Shown: positions 15,299 through 22,904 of the stretch, one piece after another
Position numbering within the stretch: position 1 is the first letter of the stretch
Layout of the letters: each line of letters begins with the position of its first letter
DNA from: CAZGYE01 sp964530165
GTDB taxonomy: Bacteria; Planctomycetota; Planctomycetia; Planctomycetales; Planctomycetaceae
DNA: 36,816 bases
Direction of reading: 5' to 3'
Assembly: GCA_964530165.1 (NCBI GenBank)
Contig: CAZGYE010000017.1
Coordinates: 1-36,816 of the forward strand
The notes under the pieces: generated by a model
Database searches by the model: none
What the model saw: the letters and a program-made list of their open reading frames with translations, nothing else
Told to the model about the DNA's origin: nothing
Program-made: the position numbers and the translations under genes

Positions 15299-16912
15299 AT
15301 GGCCGCTCAGGAGGGACAGACAGTGGCACGCGAACGATGGGGCTCTCGCATCGGGGTGATCCTGGCGGTGGCCGGATCGGCGGTCGGGTTGGGGAACTTT
15401 CTGCGATTTCCGGGGCAGGCTGCTCAGAACGGCGGCGGCGCCTTTTTGCTGCCGTATTTCATTTCGCTACTTGTGCTGGGAATTCCCCTCTGCTGGGCCG
15501 AGTGGACCATGGGCCGTTACGGCGGCATCCGCGGCTTCAATTCCGCTCCGGGCGTCTTCAGCGTCATCTGGCGGAACCCCATGGCGAAGTATTTCGGGGC
15601 CATTGCGCTGCTCATTCCACTGGTCATCTACATGTACTACGTGGTCATCGAAGCGTGGTGTCTCGGCTACGCGATCAATTATTTGACCGGCGACCTGATG
15701 AAAGGCGCGGACGCCGAGGCGTATGGCAAGTTTTTCAGCCAATACGTCGGCGCGGAAGAAAACGGCGCGTTGCTGAGGCCCGGCAACCAGCAACTGCTGT
15801 GGGTGCTACTGGTAACCTTCACCCTCAATTTTGTTCTGATTTACCGCGGCGTCACCAAAGGAATCGAGAGTTTCTGTCGAGTGGCCATGCCGCTGATGGT
15901 GGTGTGTGCCGTGGTGGTCCTGGTGCGTGTCCTGACTTTAGGAACCCCGGACCCGGCAAAGCCCGGGCAGTCGGTCTTGGGTGGTCTGGGGTTCATGTGG
16001 AATCCAGATTACGGAAAACTCACGGATCCGCAGACTTGGCTGGCGGCGTCCGGCCAGATCTTTTTCAGCCTCTCGGTCGGTTTTGGGATTATCATCAACT
16101 ATGCCAGCTACCTGAGACACAATGACGACGTCGTTCTCAGCGGACTGACGGCATGCAGCATGAATGAGTTTTTCGAGGTCTGTCTGGGCGGACTGATCAC
16201 GCTGCCGGCTGCGTTCATTTTTCTCGGCGCGGCGGCCGGAGACTTCGGGACCTTTGGTCTGGGCTTCAATGCGCTGCCCAACGTGTTCGCGGTCATGCCG
16301 GGCGGCCGGTTTTTCGGCTTCCTTTGGTTCTTCATGCTGTTTGTCGCGGCAATCACCAGCAGTTTGTCGATGCTGCAACCGGTCATCGCATTTTTCGAAG
16401 AGGGCCTCGGGCTGAAGCGGCACGCCTCGGCCGCATTCCTGGGCTTGCTGGCGGCGTTGGGTTGCGGATTCGTCGTTTACTTCTCCGAAGGCCTGCTGGC
16501 ACTGGATACGTTTGATTTTTGGGTGGGCACGACGCTGATCTTCATCCTGGCGATGATCCAGGCCATTCTGTACGGTTGGATCTTCGGTATCGAGAGAGGC
16601 GAAATCGAGGCGCAGAAGGGGGCGCATATCCGCATCCCACGGTTCGTGCAATGGATGCTGAAATTCGTCGTCCCGGTGTATCTGTTGACCATCTTCGTTT
16701 TCTTCTGCAAGGAGAAGATTCCAGGAGAGAACGGCTACGCCCACAAGATTTGGAACGATCCGGTTGCTCTGGGGTCCGTGCTGTTCATGGGGGTGATCCT
16801 CACCTTCATGCTGGTGCTGATCCGCATTGCCGGCAAACGCTGGGAGGCCGAGGGACGGTTCGACCGGGTGGCCGACGACGGTTCGCTGCTTCCGTTGGAG
16901 GACGAGCGATGA
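15299..16912 (+). CDS. Sodium-dependent NSS/SLC6-type transporter
   Basis: A 537-residue membrane protein of the neurotransmitter:sodium symporter family (LeuT fold), importing amino acids or related compounds with sodium. TM1 carries the unwound substrate/sodium-binding stretch GSAVGLGNFLRFPGQAAQNG, followed by GAFLLPYFISLLVLGIPLCW. About twelve hydrophobic segments can be counted, including YLRHNDDVVLSGL after TM6. Divergent from sufR, 227 bp away. A TATACT at 15272-15277 may be its -10 box, without a good -35. Its last 4 bp overlap the start of a one-helix partner gene. Substrate not deducible. Confidence 0.93.
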   Translation: MAAQEGQTVARERWGSRIGVILAVAGSAVGLGNFLRFPGQAAQNGGGAFLLPYFISLLVLGIPLCWAEWTMGRYGGIRGFNSAPGVFSVIWRNPMAKYFGAIALLIPLVIYMYYVVIEAWCLGYAINYLTGDLMKGADAEAYGKFFSQYVGAEENGALLRPGNQQLLWVLLVTFTLNFVLIYRGVTKGIESFCRVAMPLMVVCAVVVLVRVLTLGTPDPAKPGQSVLGGLGFMWNPDYGKLTDPQTWLAASGQIFFSLSVGFGIIINYASYLRHNDDVVLSGLTACSMNEFFEVCLGGLITLPAAFIFLGAAAGDFGTFGLGFNALPNVFAVMPGGRFFGFLWFFMLFVAAITSSLSMLQPVIAFFEEGLGLKRHASAAFLGLLAALGCGFVVYFSEGLLALDTFDFWVGTTLIFILAMIQAILYGWIFGIERGEIEAQKGAHIRIPRFVQWMLKFVVPVYLLTIFVFFCKEKIPGENGYAHKIWNDPVALGSVLFMGVILTFMLVLIRIAGKRWEAEGRFDRVADDGSLLPLEDER

Positions 16913-17073
16913 CTGCAGGTGGCTGGATGGTGATGGTCCTCTCGGTCGGCTCGGTGCTGGCTTTGGTCAGTTTTTGTTTGTACCGCGTGCTGACGCTTCC
17001 TCCGGTCGAGGTCGAAGAGCGTCTGAAAGGCCCGCTGGAGATCGACACCCGTGACACCGAAGACGCAGATTAG
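16909..17073 (+). CDS. Small one-helix partner of the NSS transporter
   Basis: A 54-residue protein with one transmembrane helix (WMVMVLSVGSVLALVSFCLY) and an acidic cytoplasmic tail ending EIDTRDTEDAD. Its ATG overlaps the transporter stop as ATGA, so translation is coupled. Gene order and size match the MetP/MetS arrangement, in which a tiny membrane protein is required for an NSS-type amino-acid importer, although sequence similarity to MetS itself is weak by eye. Most likely a small subunit of the upstream transporter. Confidence 0.8.
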   Translation: MTAGGWMVMVLSVGSVLALVSFCLYRVLTLPPVEVEERLKGPLEIDTRDTEDAD

Positions 17074-17103
17074 TACGAATGATTCATCGGCTGTCGTTGT
17101 GAT

Positions 17104-17181
17104 ACCCAAGCCGACAACTTGTTGTCGGAATCTACTGGTTTCACGACGCGTCCAGCGACGACAAGTCGTCGGTTTGGGTTT
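17104..17181. repeat. REP-like nested double hairpin after the transporter genes
   Basis: Two arms of about 25 bp are inverted copies of each other with about three mismatches: ACCCAAGCCGACAACTTG at the left and CAAGTCGTCGGTTTGGGT at the right. Each arm contains its own perfect 7-bp palindrome: CGACAAC-TT-GTTGTCG at 17112-17127 and CGACGAC-AA-GTCGTCG at 17156-17171. Could terminate or protect the transporter transcript. Confidence 0.88.
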
Positions 17182-17231
17182 CTAAGAATAATGGATTAGC
17201 CCCGTTTGTGTCTCGAAGTGAGACGGTTCGA

Positions 17232-17564
17232 ATGGTCAACTCGCAAGCCGACACGCCGGTTCCCCGTTCGTTGAACACAGAGGGCGACTGCCTGATCATC
17301 GAGTGGAACGACGGGGTCGTGCACAGGCTGACGTGGAGCTTTCTCCGAGACGTGTGTCCCTGTGCCACATGCAGAGCCAAACGAGCGACGCCGCCTGCAC
17401 AGTTGCCCGTGCTGAAACCGGAAGACATCGCACCGGTCAAGGCGACCGCGATGCAACCGATGGGGAATTACGCCTACAGTATCGCCTTCAGCGACGGACA
17501 CAGCACGGGCATCTATTCGCTGGAATTGCTACGCCGGCTGGGAGAGCAGACCGCCTCTTCGTAA
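17232..17564 (+). CDS. DUF971-domain protein
   Basis: A 110-residue protein made almost only of a DUF971 / gamma-butyrobetaine-hydroxylase N-terminal-like domain. Typical segments are LIIEWNDGVVHRLTWSFLRD, the cysteine motif CPCATCRAK, and MGNYAYSIAFSDGHSTGIYS ending in LELLRRLGE. In the family the cysteines bind zinc, and related domains occur fused to Mrp/ApbC Fe-S carriers, so an Fe-S or metal-linked role is plausible given the nearby suf cluster. Start: ATG at 17232; a GTG at 17208 is also possible. Flanked on both sides by palindromic repeat elements. Confidence 0.88.
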   Translation: MVNSQADTPVPRSLNTEGDCLIIEWNDGVVHRLTWSFLRDVCPCATCRAKRATPPAQLPVLKPEDIAPVKATAMQPMGNYAYSIAFSDGHSTGIYSLELLRRLGEQTASS

Positions 17565-17579
17565 GCATCCCGGCATTCG

Positions 17580-17680
17580 CAGCCTGTTGAAAATCCTGAT
17601 ACGAGCCGCGAGCGTGAGCGAGCGGAAACGACCGCTCCCTAACGGTCGCGGCTCGTGGAAACACCTTCTTCAACAGGCTG
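17580..17680. repeat. Terminal-inverted-repeat element after the DUF971 gene
   Basis: A 101-bp unit with perfect 12-bp ends CAGCCTGTTGAA (17580-17591) and TTCAACAGGCTG (17669-17680). Further in, ACGAGCCGCGAGCGT pairs imperfectly with ACGGTCGCGGCTCGT, making a large imperfect palindrome. It fills nearly the whole gap between two convergent genes and may serve as a bidirectional terminator. No coding capacity. Confidence 0.9.
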
Positions 17681-17699
17681 TTCGGTTTGCCGCAAACAC

Positions 17700-19199
17700 T
17701 CACGGCCGGGCGCCCAGCCTCTCGCAGAGCATTTGCCGAACCGTTTTGGGATCGGCGCCTTTGACCGCGCGCATCACCTGACCAATCAGCGGACCAATCG
17801 CCGCTTGCTTGCCCGCCTGGAAGTCTGCCGCCGCTTTCGGATTCTGTTCCACCACCGCGGCGATCACCGATTCGAGCCGCTCGGTGTCGGAAACCACGGC
17901 CAGACCCTTCTCATCCACGATCCGGCTGACGTGCTCGACCGACAGTTCGGCACCCGCGCCGGCTTCGCGGAGCAACTCGATGAACACGTCCCGTGCACTC
18001 TTGTTCGTGATCTCACGGCCGCCGATCTTCTCGAGCAATGCCGCCAGGACCGCCGGCCGGATCGGGAAGTCGTCGATCGACAGCTTCCGCTCGTTCATTT
18101 CCCGCAACACGTCTTGCGTGACCCAGTTGGCCGTCTGCTTGCCGTCGCCGCACGCGCCGACGACTTCTTCGAAATAGTCGGCAAACGACTTGCCCTGGTC
18201 AATAATGACCGAGGCATCGTAGTCCGAGAGTTGGTAAGCGACCCGAAACCGCTTGCGCCGGTCGGCGGGCAACTCGCACATTCCGGCACGGATCTCTTCC
18301 AGCTCCTCCTCGGTGACCGTCACCGGGACCAGGTCGGGATCGGGGAAGTAACGATAGTCGGAAGCCTCCTCCTTCCCCCGCTGGGCGAACGTCACCCCCC
18401 GCTCGGCGTTCCAGCCGCGGGTTTGCTTCGGTACGTCACCCAGCTTCCAGCCGGTTTTCTGCCACTCCTCGAATTGCCGCGTCGCTTCGTGAACCAGCGC
18501 CAATTCGACATTGCGGAAGCTGTTCATGTTCTTCACTTCCACGATCGGCGTGGCAATCCGATGCCCGTCCTCGGTCGGCACGTGCAGATTGATGTTCGCA
18601 TCGCACCGCAGGCTGCCTTCCTGCATGTTGCAGTCGGAGACGCCGAGGTACATCAGCAGCAGCTTCAACTCCTCCAGGTACCGCCGCGCCTCGGCCGGCG
18701 AACGGATGTCCGGCTCCGAGACAATCTCCAACAGCGGTGTGCCGCAGCGGTTCAAGTCGACTCGGCTGTCCTGCCCTTTGCCCGACTCGTCGTGCAGGTT
18801 TTTCCCGGCATCCTCTTCCAGGTGGGCGCGAATGATGCCGATCCGTCTCGTCTCGTCCGATTCCGAATCAACTTCCAGCTCCAGCCGTCCGTCTTCGCTG
18901 AACGGCAGGTCGTACTGGCTGATTTGATACGCTTTCGGCAAATCAGGGTAGTAATACTGCTTGCGGTCCCACTTGGTGAAACCGGGAATGTTGCAGTTCA
19001 AAGCCAACGCCGCCTTCAACGACAGCCGAAACGCCTCGCGATTCATCACTGGCAGCGAACCGGGCAGTCCCAGACAAACCGGGCACGTTTGCACGTTCGG
19101 ATTCTCAGGGTTGAACCTGTTCGCGCAACCGCAAAACAGCTTCGACTTCGTCAAAAGCTGCACATGCACTTCCAGGCCGATGATTGTCGTGTAGTTCAT
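17700..19199 (-). CDS. gatB: Asp/Glu-tRNA amidotransferase subunit B (GatB)
   Basis: A 499-residue subunit of the GatCAB complex, which converts Glu-tRNA(Gln) and/or Asp-tRNA(Asn) to the amide form in the cytoplasm. It binds the mischarged tRNA and activates its carboxylate with ATP. The start IIGLEVHVQLLTKSKLFCGC, the zinc-site cysteines (FCGCANRF and CPVCLGLPGSLP), the core RKQYYYPDLPKAYQISQYD and EGSLRCDANIN, and the C-terminal YqeY-like tail (IGPLIGQVMRAVKGADP) are all present. Length is normal. It is separated from gatA by 272 bp containing a decayed gene. Confidence 0.97.
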   Translation of the reverse strand: MNYTTIIGLEVHVQLLTKSKLFCGCANRFNPENPNVQTCPVCLGLPGSLPVMNREAFRLSLKAALALNCNIPGFTKWDRKQYYYPDLPKAYQISQYDLPFSEDGRLELEVDSESDETRRIGIIRAHLEEDAGKNLHDESGKGQDSRVDLNRCGTPLLEIVSEPDIRSPAEARRYLEELKLLLMYLGVSDCNMQEGSLRCDANINLHVPTEDGHRIATPIVEVKNMNSFRNVELALVHEATRQFEEWQKTGWKLGDVPKQTRGWNAERGVTFAQRGKEEASDYRYFPDPDLVPVTVTEEELEEIRAGMCELPADRRKRFRVAYQLSDYDASVIIDQGKSFADYFEEVVGACGDGKQTANWVTQDVLREMNERKLSIDDFPIRPAVLAALLEKIGGREITNKSARDVFIELLREAGAGAELSVEHVSRIVDEKGLAVVSDTERLESVIAAVVEQNPKAAADFQAGKQAAIGPLIGQVMRAVKGADPKTVRQMLCERLGARP

Positions 19200-19207
19200 G
19201 GTAGTTT

Positions 19208-19467
19208 CACCGCCAAGACGCGAAGAACGCCAAGACCAGTCTCAAGGTTTCGTGCATACGACTCGCTTGATGCCTTCCTTCAGGACAGGAACGTTGAAGT
19301 TGATCAAGAAGAGCCCCAACTGAAGTCGAGTGGCCTTCGTAGACGCTCTCCAAATAACCCGGACCCAGAGTTCGATGGACCTCTATTGCCTCGCCGATTA
19401 CCGAATGGGCAAACTGGTCTACCTGTCGACTTGGTTCCATCTTGGCGTCCTTGGCGTCTTGGCGGTG
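19208..19467. repeat. Inverted-repeat-bounded insertion between gatA and gatB
   Basis: The 28-bp ends 19208-19235 and 19440-19467 are inverted copies with two mismatches, built from the motif ACCGCCAAGACGC / AAGAACGCCAAGA. They enclose a remnant of a GxxExxY-type gene, whose ATG begins exactly at the inner edge of one arm. The unit interrupts an otherwise compact rpmB-gatC-gatA-gatB operon, consistent with insertion. Confidence 0.85.
19245..19440 (-). pseudogene. Decayed GxxExxY-family gene
   Basis: The first 32 codons from the ATG at 19440 read MEPSRQVDQFAHSVIGEAIE and VHRTLGPGYLESVYE, the N-terminus of the GxxExxY family. After about 19336 the frame loses all similarity, but another frame from 19319 downward reads LGLFLINFNVPVLKEGIKRV, the family's C-terminal strand and tail. 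About 60 central residues are missing, and the two halves are out of frame. The family is of uncertain function (nuclease-like fold proposed). Certainly non-functional as the full protein. Confidence 0.88.
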
Positions 19468-19471
19468 GAGC

Positions 19472-20935
19472 CTATTTCAAACTCGCGCGCCGCCGGTGCC
19501 AATCCGTTTCCCGCTCGAACATCCTCGCGGCGCGCAACAGCCGTTCCTCTTCGAACGGCGGCGCCAGTAGTTGCAGACCGATGGGCAAGCCGCCGGAGCT
19601 CATGCCGGCCGGCACCGACAGACCGGGTATGCCCGACAGGTTGGCGCTGAGCGTGTAAACGTCCGACAGATACATCGCCAGCGGATCGTCGATCAGTTCC
19701 CCGATCCGAAACGCCGGGGTCGGCGAGATCGGTGCTGCGATCACGTCGACCGACTCGAACGCCGTGTCGAAATCGTTGCGAATCAGACGCCGAACCTTCA
19801 GCGCTTTCAGGTAGTACGCGTCGTAGTAACCGGCTGAGAGGGCGTATGTCCCCAGCATAATCCGCCGCTTGACCTCATCGCCGAACCCCTCGCCGCGGGT
19901 CGCCGCGTACATGTCGATCATGTTGTCGAAGCTCTCGGCCCGCGAACCGTAGTGCACGCCGTCGTATCGGGCCAGGTTGCTCGATGCCTCCGAGGGAGCG
20001 ATCAGATAGTAAGCGGCCACCGCATATTTCGAGTGGGGCAGGGTGATCTCCTTGATCTCCGCCCCGAGCGACGTGTAGACGTCGATCGCTTCGCGGACGG
20101 CCGATTCCACCTCCGGGTCGAGCCCCTCGACGAAATGCTCTCGCACCATCCCAACCCGCAGACCCTCCGGCGGCTCCTCGACGGTTCGACTGTATTGGGG
20201 GACCGGCGCATCGACAGAGGTGGAGTCGCGCCGGTCATGTCCGGCCAGCACCTCCAACAGCAGCGCGGCCCCGCCGACGTCGCCGGCCAGCGGACCGACC
20301 TGATCCAGCGAACTGGCATACGCCACCAGACCGTAGCGCGACACGCGTCCGTAAGTCGGCTTCAATCCGACCACGCCGCAAAAGCCGGCCGGTTGCCGAA
20401 TCGAACCTCCCGTGTCGCTGCCGACGGCCAACGGCGCCATGCCCGCCGCCACCGCCGCCGCCGAGCCGCCGCTGGAACCCCCCGGTGCGCAGTCCAAGTT
20501 CCAGGGGTTGTGCGTCGTCTGGAATGCCGAATTCTCCGTCGACGAGCCCATTGCGAACTCGTCCATGTTGGTCTTCCCGATCAGGACGGCATCCGCTTCC
20601 TTCAAACGGGTAATGACGTGGGCGTCGTAAGGCGGTTTGAATGATTCCAAAATCCTGCTGCCGCAGGTTGTCGGCTGCCCCTCGGTACACAGCACGTCTT
20701 TGACAGCCACCGGCAGCCCCGCCAATGTGCCGAGGCGGTCTCCCGCCCGCCGTTTGCCGTCGACCAAGGCCGCCTGAGCCAAAGCCGCGTCGCCATCGAC
20801 GCGCAGAAAGGCGCCGACTTTGCCGTCGTGGGCTTTGATGGCCTCTAGATGAGCCCTCGTCACGTCGACGCTGCTGACGTCGCCGCGCTGCATCTGAGCC
20901 AGCAATTCACTCGCCGCCAGACCGGTGATCGACAT
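19472..20935 (-). CDS. gatA: Asp/Glu-tRNA amidotransferase subunit A (GatA)
   Basis: A 487-residue amidase subunit of GatCAB that releases ammonia from glutamine or asparagine and passes it to GatB. The amidase signature is complete: catalytic Lys in GLPVAVKDVLCTEG, the Ser-rich loop APGGSSGGSAAAVAAGMAPL, and the Ser-cisSer pair in GSDTGGSIRQPAGFCGVVGL, followed by KPTYGRVSRYGLVAYASSLD. Length is typical. It starts 42 bp after gatC. The stop is immediately next to the inverted-repeat arm that separates it from gatB. Confidence 0.97.
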   Translation of the reverse strand: MSITGLAASELLAQMQRGDVSSVDVTRAHLEAIKAHDGKVGAFLRVDGDAALAQAALVDGKRRAGDRLGTLAGLPVAVKDVLCTEGQPTTCGSRILESFKPPYDAHVITRLKEADAVLIGKTNMDEFAMGSSTENSAFQTTHNPWNLDCAPGGSSGGSAAAVAAGMAPLAVGSDTGGSIRQPAGFCGVVGLKPTYGRVSRYGLVAYASSLDQVGPLAGDVGGAALLLEVLAGHDRRDSTSVDAPVPQYSRTVEEPPEGLRVGMVREHFVEGLDPEVESAVREAIDVYTSLGAEIKEITLPHSKYAVAAYYLIAPSEASSNLARYDGVHYGSRAESFDNMIDMYAATRGEGFGDEVKRRIMLGTYALSAGYYDAYYLKALKVRRLIRNDFDTAFESVDVIAAPISPTPAFRIGELIDDPLAMYLSDVYTLSANLSGIPGLSVPAGMSSGGLPIGLQLLAPPFEEERLLRAARMFERETDWHRRRASLK

Positions 20936-20977
20936 GCGACTTCCAATTTCTCCGTCTACCGGCAGCCGCCGAACCTT

Positions 20978-21277
20978 TCACGCACCGTGCAGAATTTGCG
21001 GCACGAGGAAAAATCGCCCATCGGTCTTGGGCGCGTTGGCCAAGGCCTTGTCGCGCTGGAGAGACTCACAAACCTCGTCGGCCCGCAGGACGTTACTCAA
21101 CTCGACGGCATGTGCCATCGGGTCGACGTCTTCGGTGTCGACTTCGTTGAGGATGTCGACGTATTCGAGAATCTTTTCCAACTGTGAGGTGAAGACGTCG
21201 ACCTCGTCATCGGTCAGCTTCAGCCGAGCCAACAGCGCCACTTTGGCGACCTCTTCGCGTGTGAGCGCGGTACTCAT
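20978..21277 (-). CDS. gatC: Asp/Glu-tRNA amidotransferase subunit C (GatC)
   Basis: A 99-residue belt-like subunit that wraps GatA and GatB together. Typical segments: VAKVALLARLKLTDDEVDVF, ILEYVDILNEVDTEDVDPM and the end LRADEVCESL with APKTDGRFFLVPQIL. Length matches the family. It starts 23 bp after the rpmB stop and precedes gatA, so it is part of one operon. Confidence 0.96.
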   Translation of the reverse strand: MSTALTREEVAKVALLARLKLTDDEVDVFTSQLEKILEYVDILNEVDTEDVDPMAHAVELSNVLRADEVCESLQRDKALANAPKTDGRFFLVPQILHGA

Positions 21278-21300
21278 CGATTCGTCTGCTCACCAGGGGC

Positions 21301-21564
21301 CTATTTCGACGTCGGCAGGCTGAACGGCTTGCGAACCACGGCCTTCTGGACGCGCCCGGCACGGATGCACGCGGTACAAACCCGCTTGGTGACGACTCCG
21401 CCACCCTGCTGAACGCGGATCTTTTGCAGGTTGGGCCGAAACAAACGGCGCGTGATTCCGGTGGTCTTGCGGCCGTTTCCGCCCAGATACTTCGGCTTGC
21501 CGCGTTGCGAAACGCGATTCCCGGTCGCCGGCTTCTTCCCGCAAACGTCACATTTCTGAGCCAT
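21301..21564 (-). CDS. rpmB: 50S ribosomal protein L28
   Basis: An 87-residue ribosomal large-subunit protein. It has the family start MAQKCDVCGKKPATGNRVS, the NGRKTTGITRRLFRPNLQKI core, and a second Cys pair in VCTACIRAGRVQKAV. The two CxxC pairs indicate the zinc-binding form. Start chosen at 21564 because AAGGTG lies about 8 nt upstream; two upstream in-frame ATG codons (21570, 21582) lack that spacing. First gene of the rpmB-gatC-gatA-gatB operon, with a promoter at 21617-21644. Confidence 0.96.
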   Translation of the reverse strand: MAQKCDVCGKKPATGNRVSQRGKPKYLGGNGRKTTGITRRLFRPNLQKIRVQQGGGVVTKRVCTACIRAGRVQKAVVRKPFSLPTSK

Positions 21565-21616
21565 GGCCATCACCTTGTTCACGCTTCCCGCTCGCCGAGT
21601 TTCTCAGAGGTTCTAA

Positions 21617-21644
21617 GTATATTCACCCCCGGATTGAATGCAAG
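21617..21644 (-). promoter_or_regulatory. Putative rpmB-gatCAB promoter
   Basis: On the minus strand, TTGCAT (rc of 21639-21644) and TATACT (rc of 21617-21622) are 16 nt apart, about 50 nt before the rpmB start. The -10 box matches the consensus at five of six positions, the -35 only at the first three. Confidence 0.6.
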
Positions 21645-21653
21645 CACATAAAT

Positions 21654-21685
21654 TGGGCCGCCGAATTAGTTTTCGGCGGCCCAAC
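21654..21685 (-). terminator. Rho-independent terminator of the small secreted-protein gene
   Basis: A perfect 13-bp stem, TTGGGCCGCCGAA with TTCGGCGGCCCAA, and a 6-nt loop. On the minus strand it is followed by TTTATG, a short T-rich stretch. It sits 43 bp after the stop of the gene at 21728 and just ahead of the rpmB promoter, which it insulates. Confidence 0.85.
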
Positions 21686-21727
21686 GCGGAAAACGTCGCA
21701 TTCTCGATCATCGGGCTGACGTTCCGC

Positions 21728-22021
21728 TCATGGATAGAACGGACTCGACGTGTTCACCCCCGTGTTCGCGACAGGCGAGACCGGCTTGGCGCCCGCTCTT
21801 CCAGTTGGACCGAGAAGTGCCGGAGCCCCAAGGAACGGCTGGCCGGGACAATACCACGTGCTGCTCGGGTCGCCGTAACCGGCAAACGGGCCGGTCACGT
21901 ACGAAACCGTCTGATTCACTGCCGAACCGACAGCTTGCAGCGGATTCGCCCGCACAGCGCTGGTCACCAAAGCCACACACGTCGCCACTGCCGCCAGGGA
22001 AAAGGTCTTCAAATTCTGCAT
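21728..22021 (-). CDS. Small secreted protein, function unknown
   Basis: A 97-residue exported protein. A signal peptide (MQNLKTFSLAAVATCVALVT, cut likely after SAVRA) is followed by a Gly/Pro/Ser-rich mature part with AVGSAVNQTVSYVTGPFAGY and STWYCPGQPFLGAPALLGP. One Cys remains in the mature chain. I recognise no family. Start at 22021 is supported by AAGGAGAGG upstream; a longer frame starting at 22081 lacks that. Monocistronic, with its own terminator. Confidence 0.7.
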   Translation of the reverse strand: MQNLKTFSLAAVATCVALVTSAVRANPLQAVGSAVNQTVSYVTGPFAGYGDPSSTWYCPGQPFLGAPALLGPTGRAGAKPVSPVANTGVNTSSPFYP

Positions 22022-22608
22022 TTCATCCTCTCCTTGCCACAGTGTTGCAAACTGAAAAAGAGGTTCACCGAGACAACTCACTATGACTCACGCCTCTCCA
22101 AGCGAATCGTTTCAGCAGCACTGATGCCACTCCGAGTGAATCTGTGTGACAATCTCTCGTTGTCGATTTCAGCCGACTGCGGCAAATCAATGCGGTGGAA
22201 CCGGTATCGGACGCCGCCACTGGCGTACGTCAATGTGGCTATATGAACCAGGTGCTTTCGCATGTGTCGTTTAATAGATCACACATTGAAACTTATGCAA
22301 CCATATTTTCAACACTTCACGCACGAAGTGGATTGTAATCTCGCCGGAATTCCTTGAAAAATGTGCCTTTGTGGTCGTAGAAATCATTCGATGTCCCTGC
22401 ACATCAATGACTAGAACACATTATTAAAATTCGACTTATAAAAGTTTCCTCAGGATTTTTCGTCGCTAGATCACGATTGGCACACCCTTCGCAAACACAG
22501 GTTGTCATACTGACGACCACCGGGTAACGGCAAACGCCATTGGTGGAACGACTATTGAAAATCAGATCCCGTTGTGACGGATCCACAGTCGCGAGGAGGA
22601 AGATAAAG
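22022..22608. other. Divergent intergenic region, no gene seen
   Basis: About 590 bp between the small secreted-protein gene (-) and the second csrA (+). It is visibly richer in A and T than its surroundings from 22260 to 22620. No supported gene. TATAAA at 22437-22442 could be a -10 box for csrA, but no matching -35 was found. The A/T-rich character could reflect acquired DNA or regulatory sites. Confidence 0.5.
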
Positions 22609-22872
22609 ATGCTCGTATTGACACGAAAACGGTTTCAACAGATTCGCATTGGAAGCGATATTGTCATCAAAGTAATCAAGACGGGGCGAGGCGCCGTCAA
22701 AATCGGCATCGACGCGCCGGCTGATGTTCGCGTGATGCGAGCCGAACTGTGCGACGCGAGGCAGAGCAGCCCGCAAGCTGATGAGGTCGACTTCGTTGAT
22801 CTGAGCGAGACGCAGGCGATGAAAGTGTGTTCAGACCCGTTGCCGCATACCGTCTCGCGGAACCATCAATGA
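22609..22872 (+). CDS. csrA: CsrA-family RNA-binding protein, C-terminally extended
   Basis: An 87-residue CsrA paralogue. The core reads MLVLTRKRFQQIRIGSDIVI, then VIKTGRGAVKIGIDAPADVR and VMRAEL, matching the CsrA fold and its RNA-contacting Arg. It differs from the copy at 8521 in having RFQQIRIG where a typical KxGExIxI is expected, and in a ~35-residue acidic tail (QADEVDFVDLSETQAMKV) of unknown role. Start fixed by GAGGAGG about 10 nt upstream. Its stop is 32 bp before the strong ribosome-binding site/ATG of the decayed S41 gene. Confidence 0.88.
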   Translation: MLVLTRKRFQQIRIGSDIVIKVIKTGRGAVKIGIDAPADVRVMRAELCDARQSSPQADEVDFVDLSETQAMKVCSDPLPHTVSRNHQ

Positions 22873-22904
22873 CTCACAATCAACACGTGAGAGGAGGTGC
22901 TGAA

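Noticed and set aside
17655..19658. Very long plus-strand frame opposite gatB (667 codons)
   Set aside because: Antisense of gatB and the end of gatA; the real genes on the other strand are unmistakable.
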